DNA of 64,000 nt. It comes from Oikopleura dioica. Its lineage: Eukaryota > Chordata > Appendicularia > Copelata > Oikopleuridae. Position numbers and translations under genes: made by a program. The DNA is taken from assembly GCA_907165135.1 (NCBI GenBank), contig OU015568.1, positions 11,044,501 through 11,108,500 on the forward strand. The letters are read 5' to 3'. The notes below the pieces were generated by a model. That model did no database searches. It saw nothing but the letters and a program-made list of their open reading frames with translations, and had not been told where the DNA came from. Below are positions 38,529-52,500 of this stretch, piece after piece (the first letter of the stretch is position 1; the number at the start of each line of letters is the position of its first letter).

Positions 38529-41500
38529 ATAAGAACATGAAACAACTGTTATTTATCTGTACATATTTCATCGCTTCAAAGTACCAAATAAAATCTCATT
38601 TTTTTCTTCTTAGATATTTTGTACTAATGTGTTCTGATAACATTGTTATCTTCATAATAATCGGCTGTAAAAATTCTCCTGTAACTTTCTCTCAGCATTC
38701 TCTTCTTTCAAGAAAAAAAATTAGTTTGCTTCAATATCGGGAGGTAATAAGAGCCCGTTCAAGATCGTTAGGCAGGGGTGTCGTGTTTGACCTTGGTCTG
38801 ATCTGAAGTGAGATCATCTTCCTGGAGAGGCGATCACCTGACCTGACCTGGCTCGCTGAGCGCTATGACAGGACTTTCTTCTTTGTAACAGAAAGTGAGA
38901 GATACTACTACATCATCACTGCGCGAAACAGAGAGAAGGAGAAAATAGAGAGAAGTGCTAGGTGCGGCGAGCCTCTTTGATCAGGCCAGCTGAGCAGTGA
39001 AGAACTCTTGGCACTTCCAAGCGCGCAAAGAAAAGTGCCGAAAACACATATATTTATTGCCAATTGGGAATTCGGAACTTATGAGTGGCAGCCTTGATTT
39101 ATTTTAACGAAGGTGAGAGTAAAATGATTTTTAAACTGAGATCGAAATGAAATCAACGAAGATTTTTTCGCCAAATTAGCTTTTTTTTCCTAAATCATAA
39201 TTATTTACCGAAAGCTGAAATCAAGGAAGACAGACCTCGTATTAGATGAAACTATTAAACAAGTCGGTATACTAAATTTGCACTTTCCGTTTTACTTCTA
39301 AACCATGCTTTGGAGCAGTTTATTGAGCTGAGACGGGTGCGACCTTGTTTTTCGCCACGGTGGACTTGTTTATGGTCCCATTACGGTGAAAAATCAAACG
39401 CCCCTGCCGATTATTACGATTTTATCGCCGCAGTTACGGTCCCATTCGGTAGTCGTCCGGAAATTGACAAAGAAACGGATCAAAGTTTCTTTCTGAGCTT
39501 TTCTGCGCAGATGTTTCAAGATATTGAGCTACACTTGATAAGTCGTAAGGAAAGATGCGCACTCTTGATTCAAATTGAGAATGTATCGTACTCTCCTCAA
39601 ACGCATTGCTCAGACTAATCCCGTCGGCGACAGAGTTATCCGCAGGATGGCATTGCACAAAAATAGCACTGAACGATGCTAGACATAAGAATTTTATTTT
39701 TCAAACTCGAACCAATATGATATTGGCAATATCAATTCTGTCACGAATCGGGATTCCCAGTGCTCAATTGTTTGAAGGAACATCTCCAAAATATTTGACT
39801 GATAAGAGCCTGCAAAGCAAGCGCGGCGGGAGATCCTGTGCGTCGATATCCCGCCGAGTGTCACCAACCGGTCAAGCAGAAAATTGGCTGAGTGAGTAGG
39901 TCAAACCGATTGCCCGGCGCGATATGCTGGCGCGCTCTGATCACAGCTTCGATAAGCAAAGAGGACAACAAACAGTCACGTGAGTTATCGGATCTCAAGA
40001 GGATGACGCGCCCATTCTTGAGACTCCCGTCCGGTGATAATTGACACTTCCTCCATTTGAATTTGACTGTAGAATTTCTGTTTGTGTTTTTGGAAGCGAG
40101 CTATCAATAAGTGTGAATTAACGTTTGAGGATTAAGAAAGAGGGTGAGGATCCGTAGCGCGAATCTTTATCAGTGGGAAGGGGCCAAGTGGTGAAAGAGG
40201 ATTACCGAAGATCTAATCAAGCTACTAAAGTCGAGGGGATGAAGCGCCTCGGAGGTTCAACCGTTCGGTTCGTAAGGTGCCGAACGGTTCAGATAGGACC
40301 GCCGCCAAAAGAGCTTTACTTACTGCAACAAGGCTTCGAATTCACATAGGCTTAGGTATTAAAATATGCATCTTTTTCAAGTACGTCAATAAATTATCAT
40401 CATCTTGGTCGGAAATCGCCGAGAAAATCGTTTCAAGTGGGCGTTGCGCTGGGCACACGCCCCAGGGCCACTTGATACGATAACCGCTTTGTATTAAAAT
40501 TTTAATATTATGTGTGCATACCGGTTGGTACAATTGGGTTCTATCCACTTTTGAATAAGCAATTTGTTCAAAGCAAAAAATCGATTTGCGCCTTTTCTTT
40601 TCTTCCGACCATGAATGAATAAGAAATAACATAAGAAACCCTTGAGATTGAGTCCGTTATTTCCTAAATGTCTGCCAGACGTCACTGAATATAAATTTCT
40701 TCAAAATTAATTCACTAGCAATCAGATTTTTACAGACGAAGAGTATGTATACTGTATACAGCTATTCGCGCCTACTGCGAGTCTAATGATGGATTAGCAC
40801 GCCCCTCAAAGGGAAAATTTCGATCATGAACGGGTCGCGCCGCTGTTGGTATTTTGAATTTGGCGCCAAAAAACGCGGTCGCACCGCGGGGCGTCTCAAA
40901 ATCGCCTTTCAGCCCCTGTAATGGGCGTTGACCGTTATGCCTGCTTGATAAGTTTACTCTTTCTAAAATCGGCCCTGTTTAGTGATCCGAAATGCATATC
41001 GAAAAACGGCAATAATTTTCGTTTATTTATTTTAGGATAGGCCTGCTTCATCAGAAGAGGCTACATAAATTCAGGAAATGTATTACGTCAACTAACCAGC
41101 TATTTGTTTGTTAAATCCGATATGATTTAGTATGCCAAGAAATTATGGTCTTCCTTTTCTTCTCTAGAACTTTTTGATGCAATTAAAATCGCTTTGTCCC
41201 TTTCTTTCATCCATACAAATGCAGCTAGAAACCGAGCGCATAATTTCTCCGCTCTAGCAGAAGCATTTCCGTTTTATCCGACTGCTTCTCCGACTTCCGC
41301 CTCTGTATCGGATAGCATATTTCTGTTCCGCTCAAGAGGAAATAACAAAACTGCGTGCGCCATTTCGCTGAATATCAGATTTGCTCAAAAATGTCGTCGG
41401 AGCGAGACGGCGAAAAAGAAAGAAGAAGGATCAACCAGCTGGTTACGGACGCCAATCGTTGCGGTTGGCGCGGCGGAAACCGCCGTTCTTCCTCACCTGG

Positions 41501-41796
41501 GCGTCGCAATTCATAGCTCTTTTTGCAAATTGAGTAAGCTTATCAGAACAACGGGCCGCGAAAAAAGGTCACGTGTGAATTTTCTAGCCATGTTCCGGCA
41601 ACTTGTATTTCCGGTTGAACCAGAGCCAAATTTATCTGTATCATTTGAATGAAATGATATCATTGATATGATCCCTTGAATTTCGATCTGCATTTAAAAA
41701 AATGGCGAGTCATCATCACTTATCGCATTTTTTCCCAATATTTTGCTCTGAAATGCCTCTTTCGCTAACAAATTTTATCAGTGAAAAATTCTCGTG
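38529..41796. other. Gene-poor region upstream of the TCF/LEF locus
   Basis: No supported coding exon. ORFs at 39310-39618 and 41194-41652 lack ATG starts and family similarity; a 41-codon ATG ORF at 41391 (MSSERDGEKERRRINQ...) could be a first exon but has no partner. Contains GC-rich islands with TTTGGCGCCAAA-like words (around 40860). Given its position it is a reasonable place for TCF/LEF regulatory DNA. Confidence 0.4.
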
Positions 41797-41907
41797 ATGT
41801 TGAACTATCAGAATGATGAGCTTGTGATTTTACCGGATATCCAGGTGCTCCCACAGTCCGTTATCGAGGCTGTCGGTGAGAGTCCGACGTCCCGCGTGGC
41901 CCGACTT
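41797..41907 (+). CDS. Candidate distal alternative first exon of TCF/LEF with an NDEL motif
   Basis: A 37-codon ATG exon (MLNYQNDELVILPDIQVLPQ...) ends at a GTGAGT donor in phase 0, exactly the phase needed to enter the TCF/LEF exon at 51078. The NDELV-x-L core resembles the N-terminal beta-catenin-binding motif of TCF/LEF proteins (ANDELIPFKDE in vertebrates), which the proximal first exon at 49600 lacks. The distance (about 9 kb to exon 2) is large for this genome. It could instead be an unrelated short ORF. Confidence 0.35.
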
Positions 41908-44900
41908 GTGAGTGCTTCTTTGCTGATAAGCAATTAATGATCCGGCTAATCAGCTGATTGTAGTAAAACTTGTCGCACAATTATTCTTTTGAGAGTATGA
42001 TGATTTTCTTCGTTAATCCCTTTTTTCTTCTTCCCACAGACATCTTCTCCTTCTCGTCATCATTTGTCTCTTGATAAGAAACTGCTGGTAAAGATCATTT
42101 AAAAACTATAAAACATATTTATTTTTCCTCATTTAAATATTTTTTGAGGGTTTTCCTTGCCATGTGATAAAAATAAAAAATCTGATCAATCTGATTAAGT
42201 TTTCAATTTCTGCACCCTGAAAAGGGCAGTTTACTCGAAACGCAACAAACCATAATTACAGGAATTCAAACCTTTGTTTGATCTCTCTGAACTCTATTCT
42301 GTAAGTTAACTCACTATTCCCTTATCATATTTTGATAATTAACAGATATTCCTATTTTTGAAGCCTTTGATAAGGCACTCTTTATCCAAACTAGTCTGGT
42401 CAATATTTCTAGAGGCACAGATAGACACAGCGAACCATAAGATCAACAGAATGACATACTTGTCACAATAATGAAAAAGTCAGAGAAGTTACATTCTTGC
42501 TAATTTAAATAAACTCGTACCAATTGAGTGCTTCACAATTTCTGACTCCTTCGACAGAAGGCGATTTTACTAAAACGGTTTCATAAGAGCCCATAGAAAA
42601 AGATTATTTTCCTAAAACCATAAGATCTGTCTTTCGGCATTCTTTCAGGTATTTTCGCAGGGAGGGGCGAAGTGAATGTAAATTTTGACACAATGATTAT
42701 TTTTACCGCCTTCGTTGAAAAAGGCATTCTAGATCCGAATCACAAGAATCAAAAAGTTAGATTTTCAGATGGATGAGCACGGGTAGCATTAATCCAAAGT
42801 AACTAGACAATATGTTTCCTACGTAGCTTATGAATTTTTCAACTCCCTACTGCGGAGTACACCATTCTCCAGAACGACAATCACCATAAACATGTTCTCG
42901 GACATCTAGAACCAAAATTTTTCTTCACCCAATTTAATCAGCCAAGTGACTTATCCATGTCTGGTACGAGTGCGCAGCCCCCACGCTAGGTTAGCTGTGT
43001 GTCTGCCGGTCCTGTCCTCTCTCACAAGATCTCCTTCACCAGGCGTCGGTTGATCACTTGAAAGCGAGCTCCCCCGAGTCCGATTTTCGATTGTCTAACT
43101 AACAGAATGGAGAGGATACGGGCCGGTTGGCAGACACTCGGTATCAAGTTTTGTACTTGGGGCCCATGCGGCCCCTCCAATACCCAATTTTACCCAAACC
43201 AATCGGTTTCTAGTGATTCTTAGACATAATCGGGCAGACCTTCTGTGTTTCATTGACTGTAAAGGTGGCAAATTTTTCCTGCACAAATGTACGGCAGGTT
43301 TGGTTAAGGGGATCCGTCACGATTTGGAAGTTTGTTTCGACTGGGCCGAGAAGCGCGCGCGGAGCTCTTTGAAGCACGGAGCCCCAAAAATCCGATCACA
43401 AATCAAAACGAGCTCCAAATTGACGCACCAAGAAGAAATAATATTTTTTAAAGATGGAAGGGATCGGCGCGTGCTTGCAGACCCGCTAAATCTCCTCCCG
43501 ATGAGATATTACCGATGACAAGTTTTGAGCAAAGGACCCTCTGCGTCGAGGGCTAGAAAAATTTGTTATCCTATAGATGAATGTTATTCTATTATGTAAA
43601 GCGTTATATGATGGCGATAACTCTTGTATTCAATAAAAAATATGAGTGCGGAGGTTTTAATAGAAGCTTTATGGTATTTCGGAGTAAACAGTCCCGGGAA
43701 AGAGTCCCAGGATAGCAGAAATTGACTCGATCTCTATATCGAGTCTTAAAAACTCAATGGGTACGACAAAACAGCCAATTCGGTGATTTAGCAGTCGATA
43801 GACCCCTTAGTTCAACATTTCTTCTTTATGGCCTCCGTCAATAGCAGCTCTAGAATCGTCGGAAATGGCTCTTTCAACCGATGCTAAACCAAATCTATCC
43901 ATTTATTCTTTCCCCTTCCTTCCAGAGCCAAAAGTTGACGCCAGGAATATTCACATATCAAAGCGAGAATTCAACACCAAAATACCAAAAATACTAAATC
44001 CGACCACAGGCTGCCCAGGATTCGAGCTCATCAAAACCGCAAACTTGCATTCGACAAGTCAATGAGTAAATTCCGATGATACGCTCGGCGAAATTCGACC
44101 TTTTTTTCTTAGATCATGAGAAAGAAGTGGGCATTCTAGTGTTTTGCTTTTGAGAAAAGTAGCACCTCTTCTTCTGACAGCGACGAATTGGTGATTTTTT
44201 CGACGTCATTTCGATTTTACGGAAAAAATGGCGTTATTTCAAGTTCGTATTTCACTCCTCCTTAGCGTGGAAAGGAAAAAGCTCGATTTTCCGTGACAAC
44301 TCATTTGGAATGCAATTTTTAATAAATCTGGTACGTAATCGTACGTCTGGTAGTAAATCAGCATTAATTTTCAGACAAAAGAATCTTATTTTTTCCAATT
44401 AGAATATTTTTTTTAATTTTTAGGAGCTTCAAGAACCTGTTTTATGCTTTCAAAAATTATCGTTTTTTAAGAATTTAGCAAGGCGTGAATTTGATTGGAC
44501 TTATAAGTTGACAGATTTGCTAGTCTCTTGACTTGATTTTAATGAGAGCAGGTGAGAGAGTTATGATTTTTCCGGCTCGTAATCAAGCCAGAGGTACCGA
44601 AAGGAACGACGGGAAGGAATTAGAAGCAACGGCGGGTAGCGCATCTAATAAAAATGGGCCCCTTATCGTAAAAAGCAAGGCGGAATCGAAAGTCTGACAC
44701 GTTTATGACTTGTATTAACGTCTTTTGACAGCTACTCGTAAGTCGTGGATTCTACTCCGCAATCAAGAACATGGCATTTTTGCTGAAAAGATCCTGAGCC
44801 TTCATATTTAGCCGTAGAACTTTTAGAATCGTATTTTCTTTGGACTTATAAAGAGCCTTTTTCTCACCGCTGATCCGGGTATAGTTAGCCGGATTGGCAG

Positions 44901-47900
44901 TTGGTTCTTTATCCATTTTGTATTTATATCAAAAATCTCACGAATTAAGGATCTAAAGGGATGCCGAGCATTGGAAAAACGGGTCCGTCGGGTACCTCAA
45001 GCGAGACAAAAGTCGAAGTTGTATAAACAAAACACCAAAAACAAAAATCCAGAGCAGCGATCACCAAATCCTTGCATCACTCCTTTTTTTACAGGCACTG
45101 ATAAGAAAAATATCAACCCTAACGGATTTTTGGGAGATAAGTGTTTACTCCCGTTACTGGTATTTTTTCTACGAAAAATTTTTCATTCGCTTTAAAAAAT
45201 ATGGGGGCTTTTATTGTTTTTTCCGATTTTTAAGAGTTGCCTTATCATTAGCAAAGTTTGAACTGTTATTGGCTTGAAGTCCCTGATTTTCTTCGGCAAA
45301 GCCGTTTTTGATCTGCGTACAGTGAAGTGCGTTTAGATGGGATTCATTTTTGTAAAGAAAGAGTTTATGTTCACTTTATCCGATTTTATTCGTCGTGAAG
45401 CTTTTATTCGATTTTATTTAAACGCAACCATCCGGGCAAAAGACCCAAGAGCCACAGTTAACTGAGCGGGCTACGTCCTTAGTGTTCTTATATTACAAGC
45501 GATGGATTTTTAGGAAGTTGGTTTTTGGCTGCTTGATTATTTGAAATGAACAAGTGTTGATATGAAAAAGGGTTCTCGTTAATCGGAAATGGCTTTCAGA
45601 TGTCCCCACTCGAGTTGGCGGCCATTCTGCGTGTGCGATTATTTCAGAAATTTATTTTAACTTCTAGAACTCGACCACAAGGCACCACCACCATGCGCCA
45701 CCTGGGTCAATAAGGGTCGGGCGCGCAAAATCGAACGCTTTGAATCACATTGGGCAATATCTTTTATTCTCAAAATTAAACGATATTATCGTCGATATAT
45801 AAATATGAAATACATTTGTTCAAGATCTAGGCGAGTGAGCAACTTAATTTGTGTGATATTGTGTTTCCTGAATAAAGTTCTATTTGAGTTTATTCCAAGT
45901 AGAAGAGTGGAAATAGTAACTTGAGCCTTTTACAGGAAGATTTGGATTTTGATCAGATAATTATCAAGCTTCAGATTCCGTCGTGTTTTTTCTGAGAGAA
46001 GATTTTCCACTTGGGCTCAGAAGCGCGTGAAAATCTGTGTGAAAAGGCAAAGGGAGGCCGACGGAAAAAGCGATTAATCTTTTCCAAAAAGATGCTCACG
46101 ATCAAACGAGTGCGCCGAGCACAGGAGGCCAAGTACCACCGAGAAAATTCAAGTGGGCCAAGATTCAATCTTATTCTTTCTTTCGTGACTCGTTTTTACT
46201 TTTCAAATGTGAGGAACGGATTTTCCGGAATGTAATATATATTAAATCGTAGTCTGTGATAATTCGTCGGCCAAAATATATCGGTTGAAAAAACGTAGTA
46301 TTGTTTTGGTAAACAATGCGATTTGCGAGATGGCCCTGGGCGTGTGGCTCACAGCTGGCAGCTACTGCATTCGCTGCGTCGTTCTCGTGGCATTCAACAA
46401 CCGTCACTCTTCAATAATTCAAAATTGGACAGTTCTTCTTTTGAAAGTATTCCTTTTGAAAGAAGGGATTGCCCAGTTAAATTCAGAGTGAACGCAACTC
46501 AACTGTAATGACACATTACATTGTTCCGGAATAAGCAACTGGGGCAATTAACTGTTGCTCAAAAGATAGGGCCCAAAATGGGGCCTATTGTTGGGCACAA
46601 ATAGTATCTGATCGAAAAATTGGAAAATTACGCACCGCTTAACTTCTTACCAACTGCGAAAAAACTCGAAATTTCTTACAAATTCATCGAAAAGAGGCTG
46701 TTCCCAGAGTATGAATGCATAAATTATTTTCTTTGCGAGTCGAACGAGGTCAATATTTAGAAGAGAGCAGCCGGAATGGGCTTGAAATTCTTCGTAAAAG
46801 TATTCCTCGAGAGATGAAAGACGGCGCCGAAGCGGTGGCCTTGATCTCCCGCCGAGAATTTTCCCTTCCAATTTCAAAAATTCAAAAATGGCCCTTATCG
46901 CCCACGCCCTTCCCGACCGCGAAATTCTAAGGGGAGTAGCTCTGCTCAGTATATTTTCCGAGCTCATTAATTGTGAAATGTTATGACTAGCTCGATCTCC
47001 AGGAACAACGGAAGCTGCCCGAGTGAGCATGTTAAGATTAATCGGATTAAACTCTCGCTCTGAGACAATGGAGGAATCTATTCAATTTGCGATGAATCTA
47101 TTACCAACAAACACATTATCGCGAGTTTATTATTTTTACAGGGATAATAAAGCGGCTGAATTGCCATGAGCTCGCAATTTTGAGTTGAGAATAGAATGGT
47201 ATGAATTGGGAATCGTATAAAATATGGGGTCCCCATTAAAACGGGCCATTTTAACGGATTTATTATAACTCGAGAGGGTACCCTTTTTAACGTTTTTTCC
47301 GAGGTGTTATGAAGTAACACGCCTGGGGCTAGAAAATCAGTTAAATAGGTAACCCTCTCGAGAACCAATAACTTTGAGCAAATGATACATTAGCCGATAT
47401 CTTTTCAAAACTGATAGTGTCTCATGTGGTGCCATATCGAGGCTAAGAGGGCTCGCCCAGCCTTTCAAGGGGCCTTAGGAGGGGATGGGGTTTTGTTTAA
47501 TCGCCAAATTTGGGCATGAGCTGGGACGTTGCTCGTACCATTTACGGGCAAACATCCGACCCCGCTGAGGTCACATGACAGGCTAATTTATGGCTGCTTC
47601 ATTGCATATAAATTTAGGTGCACAAATACGGAAGAAGACAAAAAAGGGAGGGCCTGTAATTGAGATAAAAGGTGTATTTTGTGCGTTAATTAGGGAAACT
47701 TTGATTCTCAATTATCCGAAAGTGGTTTTCGTTTTGATGACATCTTCCGGTCTGGCTTGCCACCAAACGAACATGTTTGATGGACTCTGTTTCGGGCAAA
47801 ATAAAATCATTCTAGAGCAATCAAAACAATAATTCCTCCGCTTAGCTACCGTTTTTCCACAAAAAATAAATTTCGAAACATTTTCCGCTACAAGAAGGGG

Positions 47901-49599
47901 TATTTACTCGCGAATTGAAAAGTAGGGCGCGCAATTCAAAATAGCCAATTTGGCAAAAAAGGGTCTTATCGCTGAGAAACGGCATTTCTGGATGAACTCA
48001 CACGATTTTACGAAAGAGAGAAAAAAATGTAAATGTTTTCGAAAATTTCACGGAAGCAATTATATGGGCGCGAGATATTTGGGTCATAATTAGTTTCTGG
48101 GACGGATCGAGTTTTGCACTAACAATGCGATCCCATCTTTAATCCTGGCGTAAACATAAATTTAAATCGTCATCTTTTTGGTCAACAAAATATTCACTAA
48201 CGATTCCTTGCTAATGATTTCGATGAAAATGGTTCTGTTGGCGAGTTCCCAATCCAACGAATCCGTCTGCTGTCCATCTACCCGGCCTAATCAAGTGGTA
48301 GTATCCACTTGATTCGCTGCTAATTCCTCCTTTGCAAAATGAATGAGTTACGTTTAATTGTTTAGCACTCTAACTGCTTCTTTTCGCTTCCAGCTGAGCG
48401 GGTTAAGCATCCCTTCTGCTTTGCTTAATTCGAGCATTTCTCACGCCTTTCTTCGATTTTCCGCCTCTTTTGTTTTTCCTCCATCTCCGCCAAGAAAATA
48501 CTCACACGCCGAGCTTTTCAGCGGATTAGTAAGAAATCATCAATAGACCGAAATCATTCAATATCGCCTTTTGCCCGTAAACATAACTTTCAAAAGAAAA
48601 GTTCATTTTATAGTTAGCAATCTTCCATAAAAAAATATTTTTCAAGGTCCGTTTTCAATTATTTTTCTATAGCTTCGATTTTGATTTGATTCAACCGAAT
48701 TTGTGGGAGTGGCCCTTAGAAAAAATATATTGTACATTTTTCATTCCGAAGAAAATGATTTTTATAAAAATTATTGGTCCATAAAATTCCCTGGGAACAT
48801 TATCTTATGTAAAGACCATCTAATAATAGAAAACTCTAATGTAAGTATCAAAGAGATATCTTTTTTATCGAGTATTTTTATTAGCAGATACATCTATCTT
48901 TGAGACAATTGTTCAACAGGAGATACTGATAGTAAAAAAGGCGCTATCAGTTTGACTGAGGATATAGAAAAATATCATCTGTTAATGAAATGATACAGGA
49001 AGTTTATTATCAACAAGTACCCCGGAAGATAAGACTTCTCATAATATATTTTATTCTATAGTTTTAAAAGCATAAAGAATGCGGATAAAAATTTGATGAT
49101 GGAAGAAGTGTTCCCTTAACAGCTCGTAAAAGAAGCCAGCTGTCCTAAATTCTCCGGAAAGAGGGTTGAAGAAACCGTCGACGAGCGCGCTCGCGAGCTA
49201 TAGAATGACTTTGGCCACGTGATCTCACTCTTGCGCGCTTTTTTGCGGCGTTGCGCGCGTTCCTCGTCCGCGTAGATGGCTCGACAGCGCCATCCAGCCG
49301 CGAAGAGTGGGATTTTTGGAGCGCTCGCAGGCGCCACCTGCGGCCGCTAGCCCCTTTTGATGAAAAAAGTCCGCCCGCCGCGCACTTCGTTTGTTCTTGT
49401 CAGCAACCTGCATCTCGCAAAGAGAGACGAAAAATTTTGACGTTGATTGGCCGAAAAATAAGAAAGATTTTCTGATTTCTTTTTCGATCTCGGAACTACC
49501 ACTTCAACAGATATAAATCATAACCCACCAGCATAGAGACAAAGAAGAAATAAACATCAAAGAAGCTACACAAAAGAGAGTCCTGCACTAACTGCAGAA
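41908..49599. other. Noncoding stretch between the distal candidate exon and the proximal TCF/LEF exon
   Basis: About 7.7 kb without a supported gene. It includes the spliced-leader-like sequence at 43076, several GC-rich patches (45670-45730, 49140-49400), and many TATA/AT-rich segments. Probably cis-regulatory DNA plus transposon debris. ORFs of 60-130 codons here overlap in several frames and show no family signal. Confidence 0.4.
43076..43105 (+). other. Spliced-leader-like sequence
   Basis: The segment reads GAGTCCGATTTT then CGATTGTCTAAC then TAACAG. It matches the 3' two-thirds of the O. dioica 40-nt spliced leader as I remember it, apart from one extra T and a 4-nt insertion before the final CAG. 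An ATG follows 2 nt downstream (43107) and opens a 38-codon ORF ending at 43223. It lacks a GT donor right after the leader, so it is not a working SL RNA gene. Confidence 0.55.
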
Positions 49600-52500
49600 A
49601 TGTCCGCGGAAATTCCTCAGGAACCGACAGATACTGCCGCAGATGAGCCTAAGGTAACTGTTGCTTACTTTTATATCCATTAAATTGTTTCTTCTTTATC
49701 AAAAGTATTCATTTTCGATCATTTAACTTGTTTGATATCTTTACCAATTCTTTGGTACACAGAGAAATTCCTCTCTTTTTTAATTTATTCTTTGAAAACT
49801 TCGGCTCTTTCTCCGGTAAAGGACCCAGCCCTGATTTAACCTACCTCCACCAGAACTCCCCATTAACCCCCTAAGAAATGGCAATATAAAATATCCAGCC
49901 CAAGTGCGAGGAGACCCATGAAAACGCCAAATTCTCGCCGCCACATGAATTGAACGGCCTGTTTGAGGCCAAATATTTGATCGAATAATTATGATAACCT
50001 GAGATCGAGGCGCTGCCGTCGTAAAAATCACTCGCGAAAAAAATATCCATTTTGCCCAGTCCTTAGAATTAAAATTGCATTCAATTTTCGTCCTAGTCAC
50101 GATTTTTTAAAAATAAGGGTTATCTTGGGCCAATAAAAAATCAGCCATTTCCAAATCTTATTGGATATTTTCTATTTAGGACTCGAAGAATCGAAAAAAA
50201 AATATTTTCTTTTTCTATTTTGTGGCCTGTCTTGGCCTGTATTTTGTTGAGAATTCACCCACGTGACTTTCCCGCAAATATTTTTCGCGCAAGAACAGTT
50301 TTATGTATACTTGGGTTGTCAAAAATTCACCATCCCTTTTTTTCGCGATCGGGGGCGATGATTTGAATGTTGGATTAGGTATCACCTTTTAGGATTATGC
50401 CTGGTTTTATGGCGGGTACTAAAAACAAAAAGAGCTGAAACCGAAATGGATAAAGACCTAGTCATTACAACTCGTGAAAACGATCTCTTTTCTTTCTTTA
50501 CTAGTTGCATTGCGTTTATTTAGCCTAATAGGATTGAAGGTACCTACCCTTAAGGAACGGCTAAGGGGACCTTAAGAGGCTGAAATAAGTTGGCTTTATT
50601 GAAAGCAATTCGCTTCCCTAAGTGAGCGAATCTGAATAAAACTTTCAAGGGTCGTCCACTTGAGCTGGGTACCACCTTATTGTCTACTCTTCTCTCATCC
50701 TTACTCTTTTGACTTCCGGAAGAATCACGCGGGTCATTTGGAATATTGGCGCGAAATTTTCCCTAATTATCGAAAATTATTTTTTCATCTTTTTATAATA
50801 ACCAATTAAAAGCACGCGCGCAATTCAAAAAGGGAAGTTTGGCATTTCAAAACTTCTATCTTTCCCAAACGGCCAAGTTTCATCCCTAAAAAGATGACTG
50901 TTGCCGTGAGATCGAAGTTTGAGTGACTGAAGCCTTGGTGAGAATTAGAGTTGACAAATGGCCGCTGTCTCGGGCCCGTCACGATCACCATCGATCATGC
51001 TCCCCGAATTACGCCGCGTAGTGTATTAATTAACAAATAAATATATAAATAATTGAACTAATCGAGCTTCTTTCTAGGTATTCCAAAACGTCGAAGACGA
51101 TGCCAACGTCGAGGACGATCAGGGCGACCACCTCTCTGATATCAAAGGCGATCTAGTCGATGAAGTTGACAACAAGGATTCACCAGGAGAGGTAAGAAAA
51201 AACTCCCCATATGGGCCATGTGGCCGCTTGAACGCCACTGTGCCGCACACTTGACCCGGTTGATGCTTACTAAAACTCTTCTTTTTAGAACAGCGAGTCC
51301 GGCGAAAACAAAGATGGTAAGTAAACAGTCAAGTACTCCAGCCCATCCTCGTTCCCCTCCTTTCCCCAGCTGGAACCGCCTGGCATTGATGACAGGCTAA
51401 AGAGGCTGAAATGCGCAAATTAATTTTGAGTTCGATGTCTTGCGCTTTAGATGACAACTGTCTAACATAATTCGCGCTAATTCGTTCGAATACCGAGTGA
51501 GAGAATGACAAACTTCCGACAAGCTCCGGACGCGGAGAAAAAATTTCAAAAGTCGCTCATTATTTTTGCTGATTATTCTTTCTAAAAGAGTAATTTTCAA
51601 AAATTTGAAATTTGGACAGATTTGTTTAGCTCTATGCATCGCTTATTTGCAAGTATCGATAAGGAACTTTTTTCGCGAGTAAATATCTTGTTTATACCAA
51701 CCCAGGTGCCTCTCCAGCTGCGGGATAGGACCCCCTAAGGCTGCTCTAGGCTCGCTCATCCCCTTAGTAAAGAAATCACTCTTTTCATTTTTAACGCGTT
51801 ACTTTTTAGAACGAAAACCGCTCAGTTTATACCCAGAAGGGCTCAGTCCAAATCTCTTCTCGCATACGCTCTTCAATCCTTCCTTCACGGTAATTTTTCA
51901 ACAATATTTTTTATCAAACGATAGGTCTGGAATCACCTGATCAGACAGTTTTATAACTTGATAAGATGAAGCACAGAAAGCTTTTTATCGATTTGATACT
52001 AAATGTTTTGTATAGAAATTTATTCAAAAATTCTCATTTTTTATCATTTTATAGCCCCTCTTTCAATATAATTCTTTTACAAAGTACATTTCCCACAATT
52101 CCTACAACAATGCCTTTTTGCGCTTGGGGACCTTTCAAGAGGAAAAACTGGATTAACCGCTCCTTACAAGCCCGTTTACATGCATTTTCAAAGTCCCGGA
52201 GCAGTTGTAATCGCCTTAGAAGTTGAGAAAAAATCGTCTGGCACAAAATGTTAATAACCAAACAATTGATTAACTCAGATTCGGATCAGCTGCGATCAGG
52301 TCAAGTTCCAAAAAATTCTTTTCATTTCTTTACATTTTGAATCTATATTGACCTGTCCTTAATTCTGTGAGATAATGCTCCTAAGGAAGGGGGTTATGAC
52401 GCGAGCTGAATTTCTCACGTGTGAATCAGAATTGACTTGAAAAGATTCCATAAATTTCCCCCGAGGAGCATCAAAATTACCATCAATTATTACAGAAAAG

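Noticed and set aside
39310-39618. 102-codon + strand ORF
   Set aside because: Non-ATG start and no family similarity; a competing ORF lies on the other strand.
41194-41652. 152-codon + strand ORF
   Set aside because: Starts with TTG, low-complexity Ser/Ala/Arg content and no splice context; probably chance in GC-richer DNA.
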